A stretch of DNA of 64,000 nt from CALAED01 sp036378315. Its GTDB lineage: Bacteria; Actinomycetota; Actinomycetes; Streptosporangiales; Streptosporangiaceae. The notes under the pieces were generated by a model. It saw only the letters and a list, made by a program, of their open reading frames with translations, did no database searches and had not been told where the DNA came from. The stretch spans positions 1-64,000 of the forward strand of contig DASUWU010000163.1 in NCBI GenBank assembly GCA_036378315.1, read 5' to 3'. The position numbers and the translations under genes were made by a program. This document shows positions 57,251-64,000 of the stretch, piece after piece (the first letter of the stretch is position 1; each line of letters opens with the position of its first letter).

Positions 57251-58030
57251 ATGGGAATCCTCGACGGCAAACGCGTTCTCGTGACCGGCGTGCTCACCGA
57301 CGCCTCGATCGGCTTCCACGTGGCGAAGATCGCCCAGCACGAGGGCGCCTCCCTCGTGCTCACCGGATTCGGCCGGATGAGCCTGGTCGAGCGGATCGCC
57401 AAGCGGCTGCCGCCGGGTCCGGACGGGGCGCCGCCCCCGGTGATCGAGCTGGACGTGACGGACACCGACCACCTCGCGTCGCTGGCCGACCGGGTCGGCG
57501 AGCATGTCGACCGCCTCGACGGCGTCGTCCACGCGATCGGCTTCGCGCCGCAGACCGCGCTCGGCGGCAACTTCCTCGACACCAGCTGGGACGACGTGGC
57601 GACCGCCGTGCACGTGTCCGCCTACTCGCTCAAGTCGCTCACCATGGCCTGCCGGCCGCTGCTGAAGGACGGCGGCTCGGTGGTCGGCCTCGACTTCGAC
57701 GCCTCCAAGGCGTGGCCGGTCTACGACTGGATGGGCGTGGCCAAGGCCGGCCTCGAGTCGTGCTCGCGCTACCTGGCGCGCTACCTCGGCGCGGACGGCG
57801 TACGGGTCAACCTCGTCGCCGCCGGCCCGCTGAAGACGATGGCGGCCAAGAGCATCCCCGGCTTCGAGGAGTTCACCACGCGGTGGCCGCAGCTGGCGCC
57901 ACTCGGCTGGAACGTCGACGACCCCGAGCCGGCGGCGCGGGCCTGCGTCGCGCTGCTGTCCGACTGGTTCCCCGCCACCACGGGCGAGATCGTCCACGTC
58001 GACGGCGGCGCCCACGCCATGGGCGGCTGA
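57251..58030 (+). CDS. fabI: FabI, enoyl-[acyl-carrier-protein] reductase (InhA-like)
   Basis: 259 aa atypical SDR. GVLTDASIGFHVAKIAQ is the NADH-binding segment; Tyr158 and Lys165 (VYDWMGVAKAG) fall at the same numbers as in mycobacterial InhA, and the C-terminus ends HVDGGAHAMGG. It catalyses the last step of each fatty-acid elongation cycle. It starts directly after fabG, so the two are one operon. Confidence 0.92.
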   Translation: MGILDGKRVLVTGVLTDASIGFHVAKIAQHEGASLVLTGFGRMSLVERIAKRLPPGPDGAPPPVIELDVTDTDHLASLADRVGEHVDRLDGVVHAIGFAPQTALGGNFLDTSWDDVATAVHVSAYSLKSLTMACRPLLKDGGSVVGLDFDASKAWPVYDWMGVAKAGLESCSRYLARYLGADGVRVNLVAAGPLKTMAAKSIPGFEEFTTRWPQLAPLGWNVDDPEPAARACVALLSDWFPATTGEIVHVDGGAHAMGG

Positions 58031-58044
58031 CGCCCCCGGGATGT

Positions 58045-58872
58045 CTAGGTGGCGGCGAGGGCGCCGGCGGCGAGCAGCCCGAGGAGGATGCCGCCGAGCG
58101 CCACGCGGTAGTACACGAACAGCAGCGTCGAGTGCCGAACGAGGAAGCGCAGCAGCCAGGCGATCGAGGCGTACCCGACGACGAACGACACGATCGTGGC
58201 CACCGCGGTGCCCGCGACCGGCAGCCCGCCGCCGCCCGGGTCGCCGATCTTCCGCAGCTCGAAGAGCCCGGACAGCACGACCGCCGGGACGGACAGCAGG
58301 AACGAGTAGCGGGCCGCCGCCTCGCGGGTGTAGCCGAGGAACAGGCCGCCGGTGATGGTCGAGCCCGAGCGCGACGAGCCGGGGACCAGCGCCAGCGCCT
58401 GGAAGCCGCCGATGATGAGCCCGTCCCGCAGGTTCAGGTCGACGATCTCGCGTCGCTGCCGGCCGTACCACTCGGCGACCATCAGCAGCAGGCCCATCAC
58501 GACGAGCATGGTGGCGTTGATCCACAGGTTCCTGGCCGGGCCCTCGATCTGATGGTCGAACGCCAGCCCGAACACGCTCACCGGCACCGTGCCCCAGATG
58601 ATGTACCAGCCCATCCGGGCGTCGAGGTCGGCGCGCAGGCCCTTGTCGCCCAGGCTGCGCAGCCAGGTCCAGGTGACCCGGACGATGTCCTGCCTGAAGT
58701 AGATCAGCACCGCCGCCATCGTGCCGAGCTGGATCACCGCGGTGAAGGCCGCGCCCGGATCGGCCCAGCCCAGCAGCCGCGGCACGATGAGCAGGTGGGC
58801 GGAGCTCGAGATGGGCAGGAACTCGGTGAGGCCCTGCACGATCCCGAGCACGGTCGCTTGCGCGAAGTTCAC
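58045..58872 (-). CDS. uppP: UppP, undecaprenyl-diphosphatase
   Basis: 275 aa with about eight membrane helices. The family motifs are VLGIVQGLTEFLPISSSAHL (residues 8-27) and the phosphate-binding PGSSRSGSTITGGL region. It recycles undecaprenyl diphosphate for cell-wall synthesis and confers basal bacitracin tolerance. GTG 58872 follows GAGGAGG. It converges on fabI and is divergent from the phosphatase gene. Confidence 0.93.
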   Translation of the reverse strand: MNFAQATVLGIVQGLTEFLPISSSAHLLIVPRLLGWADPGAAFTAVIQLGTMAAVLIYFRQDIVRVTWTWLRSLGDKGLRADLDARMGWYIIWGTVPVSVFGLAFDHQIEGPARNLWINATMLVVMGLLLMVAEWYGRQRREIVDLNLRDGLIIGGFQALALVPGSSRSGSTITGGLFLGYTREAAARYSFLLSVPAVVLSGLFELRKIGDPGGGGLPVAGTAVATIVSFVVGYASIAWLLRFLVRHSTLLFVYYRVALGGILLGLLAAGALAAT

Positions 58873-58992
58873 GGAACGCGGCCTCCTCGCTGGCGTCTGG
58901 CGGATGTCGTGTGGCGGATGGCGGACGGAGCACCGCAGGCAGCGTAGCGTCCAACGGCGACCCGCCGGGCGGCGACCGCGCCGGTCGCGGCA

Positions 58993-58998
58993 TAGAGT
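58993..58998 (+). promoter_or_regulatory. -10 box for a leaderless phosphatase mRNA
   Basis: TAGAGT lies 7 bases before GTG 59006, the distance expected when transcription starts at the start codon. No ribosome site is visible. Confidence 0.45.
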
Positions 58999-59005
58999 GC
59001 GGTGG

Positions 59006-59788
59006 GTGACAACGGTTCTGCTGGTTCGCCACGGATTGACCGCCCTGACCGGCCCGGTGCTGGCCGGCTGGACGCCCGGCGTGCACCTGGACGACCGCGG
59101 CCGCGCCCAGGTCGCCGCCCTCGCCGCCCGGCTGCGCGACCTGCCGCTCGCCGCCGTCGTCACCAGCCCGCTCGAACGCTGCCGCGAGACGGCCGACCTC
59201 ATCCTGGCCGAACGGGACGGCTCCACGCCCAGCCACGTCGACGACCGGTTCGGCGAGGTCCGCTACGGCGACTGGACGGGGGAGAAGCTCGAGACGCTGG
59301 CGAAGGACCCGCTGTGGCCGGTCGTGCAGGCCCATCCGAGCGCGGTCAGGTTCCCCGGCGCGGACGGCGAGAGCATGGCCGGTGCGCAGCACCGGGCGAT
59401 CAGCGCGATCCGCGACTGGAACGCCAGGCTGGGCGACGACGCCGTCTACCTCGTGTGCAGCCACGGCGACATCATCAAGGCGATCGTGGCCGACGCGCTC
59501 GGGCTCCACCTGGACGGGTTCCAGCGGATCCAGGCGGCCCCCGCCTCGCTCAGCGCCATCCGCTACACCGGGCTCCGCCCGTTCCTGGTCCGGCTGAACG
59601 ACATCGGCGGAGCGGTCGACGGCCTGCTGCCGCCGCCCCCGGAGCCTGAGGCGGGCGCCGCGCGAACCGGCACCGGGCCGGGCGACGCGGCCGGCAGCGC
59701 CGCGGCGGGAGGCGAAGCGGACCGGGCCGGCGCCACGGGCGCCCGCGCTGGGGGAGACGGTGACGCACCGGTCGGCGGCGGCGCGTAA
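59006..59788 (+). CDS. Histidine phosphatase / MSMEG_4193-family putative phosphomutase
   Basis: 260 aa. The phosphohistidine motif LLVRHGLTAL is at residues 5-14; the other conserved sites are SPLERCRETADL, the Glu in FGEVRYGDW, and CSHGDIIKAI. After about residue 205 comes an Ala/Gly/Pro-rich disordered tail. It begins the conserved actinobacterial block with DUF3090, SCO1664-like and mshC genes. The substrate is unknown. Confidence 0.87.
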   Translation: MTTVLLVRHGLTALTGPVLAGWTPGVHLDDRGRAQVAALAARLRDLPLAAVVTSPLERCRETADLILAERDGSTPSHVDDRFGEVRYGDWTGEKLETLAKDPLWPVVQAHPSAVRFPGADGESMAGAQHRAISAIRDWNARLGDDAVYLVCSHGDIIKAIVADALGLHLDGFQRIQAAPASLSAIRYTGLRPFLVRLNDIGGAVDGLLPPPPEPEAGAARTGTGPGDAAGSAAAGGEADRAGATGARAGGDGDAPVGGGA

Positions 59789-59797
59789 GGTCTTCGT

Positions 59798-60346
59798 ATG
59801 CCGGTCATCTCCTACGACCTGCCTGACAGGTTCGTCGCAGGCGCCGTCGGGCAGCCCGGCGAGCGAGCCTTCTACCTGCAGGCCCGCGACGGCCGCCGGG
59901 TGACGAGCGTCGGGCTGGAGAAGTTCCAGGTGACGTTGCTCGCCGAACGGCTCGGCGAGCTCCTCGACGAGGTCCTGCGGCGCAGCGGCGGCGACGCGGG
60001 CGTGCCCGCCGTGGCCCCCACCGACCTGACCGACGAGGAGCCGCTCGACCAGCCGGTCGAGGAGGAGTTCCGGGTGGGCACCATGGCGCTGGCCTGGGAC
60101 CCCGACGAGGAACGCGTGATCATCGAGGCGCAGGAGGTCACCGAAGACGAGCAGGAGCCCGAGATCGGCGCCGACGAGCCGGTCATCTCCGTGCTGCGGG
60201 TGCGCATCACCGCCGGCCAGGCCAGGGCTTTCGCCGAGCGCGCGCTGCGCGTCGTCGCCGCCGGCCGCCCGCCGTGCCCGCTGTGCGGCCTGCCGCTGGA
60301 CGCCGCGGGGCACGTCTGCCCGCGGCAGAACGGACATCTCGCCTGA
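59798..60346 (+). CDS. DUF3090 family protein with zinc-ribbon-like C-terminus
   Basis: 182 aa, cytoplasmic. YDLPDRFVAGAVGQPGERAF at the start and FYLQARDG are typical of DUF3090 (YP_ family). The C-terminus CPLCGLPLDAAGHVCPRQNGH offers Cys/Cys/Cys/His ligands, probably for zinc. It starts 9 bases after the phosphatase gene and precedes the SCO1664-family gene. Function unknown, but the trio is conserved across actinomycetes. Confidence 0.9.
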   Translation: MPVISYDLPDRFVAGAVGQPGERAFYLQARDGRRVTSVGLEKFQVTLLAERLGELLDEVLRRSGGDAGVPAVAPTDLTDEEPLDQPVEEEFRVGTMALAWDPDEERVIIEAQEVTEDEQEPEIGADEPVISVLRVRITAGQARAFAERALRVVAAGRPPCPLCGLPLDAAGHVCPRQNGHLA

Positions 60347-60397
60347 CATGTGCCGTTCGGGCTGGATGAGACCGGCGGGTCGCTGGACACTGGTGCC

Positions 60398-61171
60398 ATG
60401 AGCCGAACCCCCGCGGACGCCTACGGGTTCGACCACACCGGTGACGGGGTCGATCCGGCCGACGTCGGTACGGCCCTGCACCTGCTCAGGCACGGCCGGC
60501 TCACCGTCGAGGGACGGCTGGTCGCCGCCTCCAACGCCACCCTGTACTGCGGGGTGGAGCTCGACGGCATCCGCGCCAACTGCGTGTACAAGCCGGTCTC
60601 CGGTGAGCGGCCGCTGTGGGACTTCCCCGACGGCACGCTCGCCGACCGGGAAGTCGGCGCGTACGCGGTGTCCGAGGCGATGGGCTGGCGGATCGTCCCG
60701 CCGACCGTGCACCGTGACGGCCCTTACGGCCCGGGGATGGTCCAGCTGTGGATCGAGACCGACCCTGAGGTCGACATCGTCGCGCTCTCCAGGGCCGATG
60801 ACCCGGCCGTGCGCCGGATGGCGGTCTTCGACGCCGTGGTGAACAACGCCGACCGCAAGATCGGCCACCTGCTGCCCACCGGCGACGGGCACGTGTACGG
60901 ATGCGACCACGGGGTGTGCTTCTCCACCGACTACAAGCTGCGCACCGTGCTGTGGCAGTGGCGCGGCGAGCGGTTGCTGGACGACGCGGTCGAGGCGCTG
61001 CGCCGGCTGCGGGCCGCGCTCGACGGCGACGCCCTGGGCTCCTACCTGGGCAGCCTGCTGACCGCCGACGAGGTCGACGCGACCCGGCGGCGGATCGACC
61101 TCATGCTCAAGCACCGCGTCCACCCGTACCCGTCCGACGAGTGGCCGGCCATCCCCTGGCCCCCGCTCTGA
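60398..61171 (+). CDS. SCO1664 family protein (PI3/4-kinase-like fold)
   Basis: 257 aa. Landmarks are GRLVAASNATLYCGVELDG, the lysine in CVYKPVSGERPLWDFPDGTL (about residues 63-82) and the catalytic-like loop NNADRKIGHLL with GCDHGVCF, reminiscent of lipid-kinase/HipA-type folds. ATG 60398. The reaction is unknown. It sits between the DUF3090 and NRDE/mshC genes. Confidence 0.87.
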   Translation: MSRTPADAYGFDHTGDGVDPADVGTALHLLRHGRLTVEGRLVAASNATLYCGVELDGIRANCVYKPVSGERPLWDFPDGTLADREVGAYAVSEAMGWRIVPPTVHRDGPYGPGMVQLWIETDPEVDIVALSRADDPAVRRMAVFDAVVNNADRKIGHLLPTGDGHVYGCDHGVCFSTDYKLRTVLWQWRGERLLDDAVEALRRLRAALDGDALGSYLGSLLTADEVDATRRRIDLMLKHRVHPYPSDEWPAIPWPPL

Positions 61172-61274
61172 GCCGGCCGCCCGCCGGGACGGCCCTTGCC
61201 GTCAGGGTGGTCCCGCGCCGCCAAAAGGGACCCCCGCCGCGCGCACGCGCGTTAAGTAATGCTGAAATGTCGGC

Positions 61275-62126
61275 ATGTGCACGGCGGTCATCAGCTTCGC
61301 CCCCGGCTCCCCGTTCCCCGTGCTCCTCATCGGCGTACGGGATGAGTTCCTCGCCCGGCCCTGGCAGCCGCCCGGCCGCCATTGGCCGGACCGGCCGGCC
61401 CTGATCGGCGGCCGGGACGTCCAGGCCGGCGGCACGTGGCTGGCCGTCGATCCCGGGGCGCCGCGGGCGGCCACGGTCTTGAACGGACGCGGCCGGCCGG
61501 CCCCCGAGCAGGGCCGCTCCACCCGCGGCGAGCTGCCGCTGCGCGCCGCGGCGGACGGGATCGCGAAGCTCGACCTCGCCGCGCCCGACCTGACCACGTT
61601 CGACCCGTTCCATCTGGTCGTCGCCGAGCCCGACGCCGTACGGCTGTGGAGCTGGGACGGCGACGCGCTGACCGAACGTCCGCTCGCCCCCGGCCTGCAC
61701 CTGGTCGTCAACAGCGGGCTGAGTGGCCCGCCCGGCAGCACGCAGCAAGACGCGACCGGGAACGATGGCGGGCCCGGCGGCGCGGAGATGACGGCGCGGG
61801 CCGCGCACTTCCGGGGCCGGTTCGCCGCCGTGCCGCGCCCTGAGCCGTGGGCCGGGGCGCCGGCTCGCGCGTGGGGGGAGTGGCTGCGGCTGGCCGACGG
61901 GGACGGCCTGGACCGGGCGGACCCGCGCGCGCTGATCCTGCGCCGCGACCTCGGCGACGGGCGGATCTGGGGAACGACGTCCGTCAGCCTCGTGGCCCTC
62001 ACCGGGGACGGCGCGCGGTTCGACTTCTCCCCGTTGCCGGGGGATCCGGCGGCGTGGTCCGAGGTCATCACGATCCACCGCGATCCGCCCCGACCGGCCA
62101 TGACCGAGCCCTTCCAGCCGGGATGA
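61275..62126 (+). CDS. NRDE family protein (TANGO2-like)
   Basis: 283 aa. Cys2 directly after the start Met (MCTAVISF) and NRDE-like VRDEFLARPW with GGRDVQAGGTWLAV define the family. The bacterial function is not established; human TANGO2 is linked to heme/lipid handling. ATG 61275 lies in an AT-richer patch TTAAGTAATGCTGAAATG with possible -10 boxes. It has its own probable promoter and ends 77 bases before mshC. Confidence 0.85.
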   Translation: MCTAVISFAPGSPFPVLLIGVRDEFLARPWQPPGRHWPDRPALIGGRDVQAGGTWLAVDPGAPRAATVLNGRGRPAPEQGRSTRGELPLRAAADGIAKLDLAAPDLTTFDPFHLVVAEPDAVRLWSWDGDALTERPLAPGLHLVVNSGLSGPPGSTQQDATGNDGGPGGAEMTARAAHFRGRFAAVPRPEPWAGAPARAWGEWLRLADGDGLDRADPRALILRRDLGDGRIWGTTSVSLVALTGDGARFDFSPLPGDPAAWSEVITIHRDPPRPAMTEPFQPG

Positions 62127-62191
62127 CCATTGCCGCCCGCGGTCGCCAAGGTCCGCGACGCGCGCGGCGAAAAGCGTGTTCTCTACACAGA

Positions 62192-62197
62192 TAGGCT
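62192..62197 (+). promoter_or_regulatory. -10 box for a leaderless mshC mRNA
   Basis: TAGGCT lies 6 bases before ATG 62204. Just upstream is GTGTTCTCTACAC (62176-62188), a short inverted repeat that could be an operator. No Shine-Dalgarno site is present. Confidence 0.45.
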
Positions 62198-62203
62198 GCT
62201 CGT

Positions 62204-63445
62204 ATGCGATCGTGGCCCGCTCCCGCGGTACCCAGGTTGTCCGACAGTGGACTGCCGGCCGCGGCCCCCCTCCTGCACGTCCACGACACGCCGGCACGGG
62301 CACTGCGGCCCACCAGGCCGGGGCCGACCGCCACGATGTACGTCTGCGGCATCACGCCCTACGACGCGACGCATCTCGGCCACGCAGCCACCTACCTCGC
62401 CTTCGACCTGGCCAACCGGGCCTGGCGGGACGCCGGGCACCGGGTGAAGTACGTCCAGAACGTCACCGACGTCGACGATCCCCTGCTCGAGCGGGCCGCG
62501 AAGACGGGGGAGGACTGGGAACGCCTGGCCGAGCGCGAGATCGCGCTGTTCCGCGAGGACATGACCGAGCTGCGGGTGCTGCCGCCCGACGAGTTCGTCG
62601 GCGCGACCGAGGCCATCCCCCTGATCATCGACATGATCGAGGTGCTGCGCGCCGCCGGCGCCGCCTACGACGTCGACGGCGACGTCTACTTCCCGATCAG
62701 CTCCGACCCCAGGTTCGGGCAGGTCAGCGGGCTGACCCGCGCGGAGATGCTGCCGCTGTTCGCCGAGCGGGGCGGCGATCCGGCCCGGCCGGGCAAGAAG
62801 GACCCGCTGGACCCGCTGCTGTGGCTGGCCGCGCGGCCGGGCGAGCCGGCGTGGGACTCGCCGTTCGGTCCAGGCCGGCCCGGCTGGCACGTGGAGTGCG
62901 CGGCCATCTCGCTGCGCCACCTCGGCATGGCCTTCGACGTGGAGGGCGGCGGCTCCGACCTCGCCTTCCCGCACCACGAGATGGGCGCCTCGCACGCCCA
63001 GGTCGCCACCGGCCGGCAGCCGCACGCCAAGGCGTACGTGCACGCGGGCATGGTCGGCCTGGACGGCGAGAAGATGTCGAAGTCGCGCGGGAACCTGGTG
63101 TTCGTGTCCCGGCTGCGGGAGCAGGGCGCCGACCCGATGGCCATCCGGCTCGCGCTGCTCGCCCACCACTACCGATCCGACTGGGAGTGGACCGGCGCCG
63201 ACCTGGCCCACGCCGTCGCCCGCCTCGGCCGCTGGCGGCGCGCCGTACGGCTGCCGGCCGGGCCGCCGGCCGGGCCGCTGCTCGACGAGGTCAGGCGGCA
63301 CCTGGCCGACGACCTGAACGCGCCCGCCGCGCTGGTCGCGGTCGACAGGTGGGCCGAGCACGCCCAGGCCGGCGGCGCGGCGGACGGGCGGGCACCCGGC
63401 CAGGTGCGCGCCATCATCGACGCCCTGCTCGGCGTCGCCCTCTGA
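62204..63445 (+). CDS. mshC: MshC, cysteine--1-D-myo-inosityl 2-amino-2-deoxy-alpha-D-glucopyranoside ligase
   Basis: 413 aa class-I synthetase-like enzyme that adds cysteine to GlcN-Ins in mycothiol biosynthesis. Zinc Cys48 (MYVCGITPYD), HLGH (57-60) and EKMSKS (about 289-294) are the cysteinyl-tRNA-synthetase-type motifs. It is about 50 residues shorter than CysS because the tRNA-binding C-terminus is absent, and the SCO1664/PAC2 neighbourhood supports MshC. Confidence 0.93.
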   Translation: MRSWPAPAVPRLSDSGLPAAAPLLHVHDTPARALRPTRPGPTATMYVCGITPYDATHLGHAATYLAFDLANRAWRDAGHRVKYVQNVTDVDDPLLERAAKTGEDWERLAEREIALFREDMTELRVLPPDEFVGATEAIPLIIDMIEVLRAAGAAYDVDGDVYFPISSDPRFGQVSGLTRAEMLPLFAERGGDPARPGKKDPLDPLLWLAARPGEPAWDSPFGPGRPGWHVECAAISLRHLGMAFDVEGGGSDLAFPHHEMGASHAQVATGRQPHAKAYVHAGMVGLDGEKMSKSRGNLVFVSRLREQGADPMAIRLALLAHHYRSDWEWTGADLAHAVARLGRWRRAVRLPAGPPAGPLLDEVRRHLADDLNAPAALVAVDRWAEHAQAGGAADGRAPGQVRAIIDALLGVAL

Positions 63446-63580
63446 CCGCGACCCGCCGATCGCGGCGCCCGGGGGCGCGCCCGGCGGGACCTACGCCGCG
63501 GGGATGGGACCTATGGCGATGGTGGCGGCCGGCGGCGGCGGGAAGGGATGAGGTGCAGTCTGCGGGGTAGGGGGCCGCAC

Positions 63581-63688
63581 ATGGATATCGGAGTCGAGCT
63601 GCTCGTCTTGATGCTGCCCGGCGTCCTGCTCGCCGGTCTGATCTTTATCTGGGTCAAGACGTCGGCCGACGGCGACCGCCGAGGCTGA
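63581..63688 (+). CDS. Candidate 35-residue single-pass membrane peptide
   Basis: ATG 63581 to TGA 63688 encodes one hydrophobic helix (about residues 5-25) ending in FIWVKTSADGDRRG, a charged stop-transfer tail. GGGGG lies about 6 bases upstream as a possible ribosome site. It lies in the gap between mshC and the convergent PAC2 gene. No family is recognised; the hydrophobic-then-basic order makes it more believable than random GC-rich frames. Confidence 0.45.
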   Translation: MDIGVELLVLMLPGVLLAGLIFIWVKTSADGDRRG

Positions 63689-63697
63689 GACACGCCG

Positions 63698-64000
63698 CTA
63701 TGTGCCGGCCGGGCCGTTGCCGTCCCGCCTGCGCAGGTACCGTTCGAACTCGCGCGCGATGGCGTCGCCGCTGGCCTCCGGCAGCTCGGCGGCGTCCTTC
63801 TGCTCCTCGAGCGCCCGCACGTAGTCGGCGACCTCGGTGTCCTGCTCGGCCAGCTCGTTCACGCCGTTCTCCCATGCCCGCGCCTGCTCGGGCAGCTCGC
63901 CGAGCGGCACGGTCACGTCGAGGACGTCCTCGACGCGGCGGAGCAGCGCGAGGGTCGCCTTGGGGGAGGGCGGCTGGGCCACGTAGTGCGGGATCGACGC
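63698..64000 (-). CDS. PAC2 family protein, C-terminal fragment
   Basis: The last 100 residues or so of a gene entering from the right edge. PHYVAQPPSPKATLALLRR at the cut end, ENGVNELAEQD and EASGDAIAREFERYLRR near the stop are the C-terminal pattern of actinobacterial PAC2 (proteasome-assembly-chaperone-like) proteins, consistently found next to mshC. The N-terminal domain is outside the window. Confidence 0.88.
   Translation of the reverse strand, partial: ASIPHYVAQPPSPKATLALLRRVEDVLDVTVPLGELPEQARAWENGVNELAEQDTEVADYVRALEEQKDAAELPEASGDAIAREFERYLRRRDGNGPAGT

Noticed and set aside
57212..61123. A 1303-codon open frame on the minus strand across fabI, uppP and the phosphatase block
   Set aside because: It is antisense to several well-supported genes, Arg/Gly/Ala/Pro-rich, and shows protein similarity only where it coincides with part of uppP. 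This is a typical GC-rich shadow.
1..64000. CRISPR arrays, tRNA or rRNA genes, prophage or integrase genes
   Set aside because: No regularly spaced direct repeats with spacers, no TPsiC-like arms at plausible spacing and no phage or recombinase motifs were seen by eye.

Overview
The window is GC-rich actinomycete DNA. It is consistent with a Streptosporangiales-type genome (inference from gene content and order; no rRNA or other taxonomic marker lies inside). It encodes mycothiol biosynthesis (mshC), F420-dependent chemistry, a SigB/F-type sigma factor, hopanoid synthesis and many leaderless or GTG/TTG starts. Gene density is high and most genes are intact chromosomal genes. I see no prophage, integron, CRISPR array, rRNA or tRNA.

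Layout. (1) 1-2777: the 3' end of selB followed by the iron-sulfur and NrfD-type membrane subunits of a formate dehydrogenase, i.e. a selenocysteine/formate module whose catalytic gene must lie outside the window. (2) 2998-8323: an operon of M15 D,D-peptidase, alanine racemase, D-Ala-D-X ligase, OmpR-type regulator and histidine kinase. Its content parallels D-Ala-D-Ser-type glycopeptide-resistance clusters (vanXY, vanT, ligase, vanR, vanS). The kinase frame has lost its stop and runs antisense through a decayed MFS transporter gene. (3) 8547-34510: a stress and redox region with Dps, two hemerythrins, a FAD/Fe-S fusion dehydrogenase, a pyruvate oxidase-like TPP enzyme, transketolase, a CDF metal exporter, a PAP2/diacylglycerol-kinase fusion, an F420 oxidoreductase, a sugar porter, a STAS protein with a SigB/F-family sigma factor, a large catalase, two CBS-pair proteins and several small membrane proteins. 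Nine promoters here fit GNNT-N14-16-GGG(T/C)A(G/C), the SigB-type pattern, which suggests a locally clustered regulon. (4) 34500-38193: a three-subunit molybdenum aldehyde oxidoreductase of PaoABC type. (5) 38299-42355: nitroreductase, lipase-maturation-factor-like membrane protein, FAD oxidoreductase and a divergent MarR regulator with a palindromic operator candidate. (6) 42576-49655: a hopanoid operon (hpnC, hpnD, hpnE, prenyl synthase, shc, a 27-codon ORF, hpnH). (7) 49768-51094: a secreted CBM2 cellulose-binding protein behind a perfect CebR-type operator. (8) 51101-56363: housekeeping genes, including a 6C-type small RNA beside a DUF3099 gene, dodecin and a TldD/TldE pair. (9) 56545-64000: fabG-fabI (InhA-like), uppP, and the conserved actinobacterial block phosphatase - DUF3090 - SCO1664 family - NRDE protein - mshC - PAC2.

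How it works together. The fatty-acid pair, UppP, the hopanoid operon and the Van-like operon all bear on the cell envelope. The middle third is a general-stress block probably read by its own SigB-like factor. The mshC neighbourhood provides the low-molecular-weight thiol that the stress block would use. Assignments rest on motifs and gene order read by eye; no similarity search was run.
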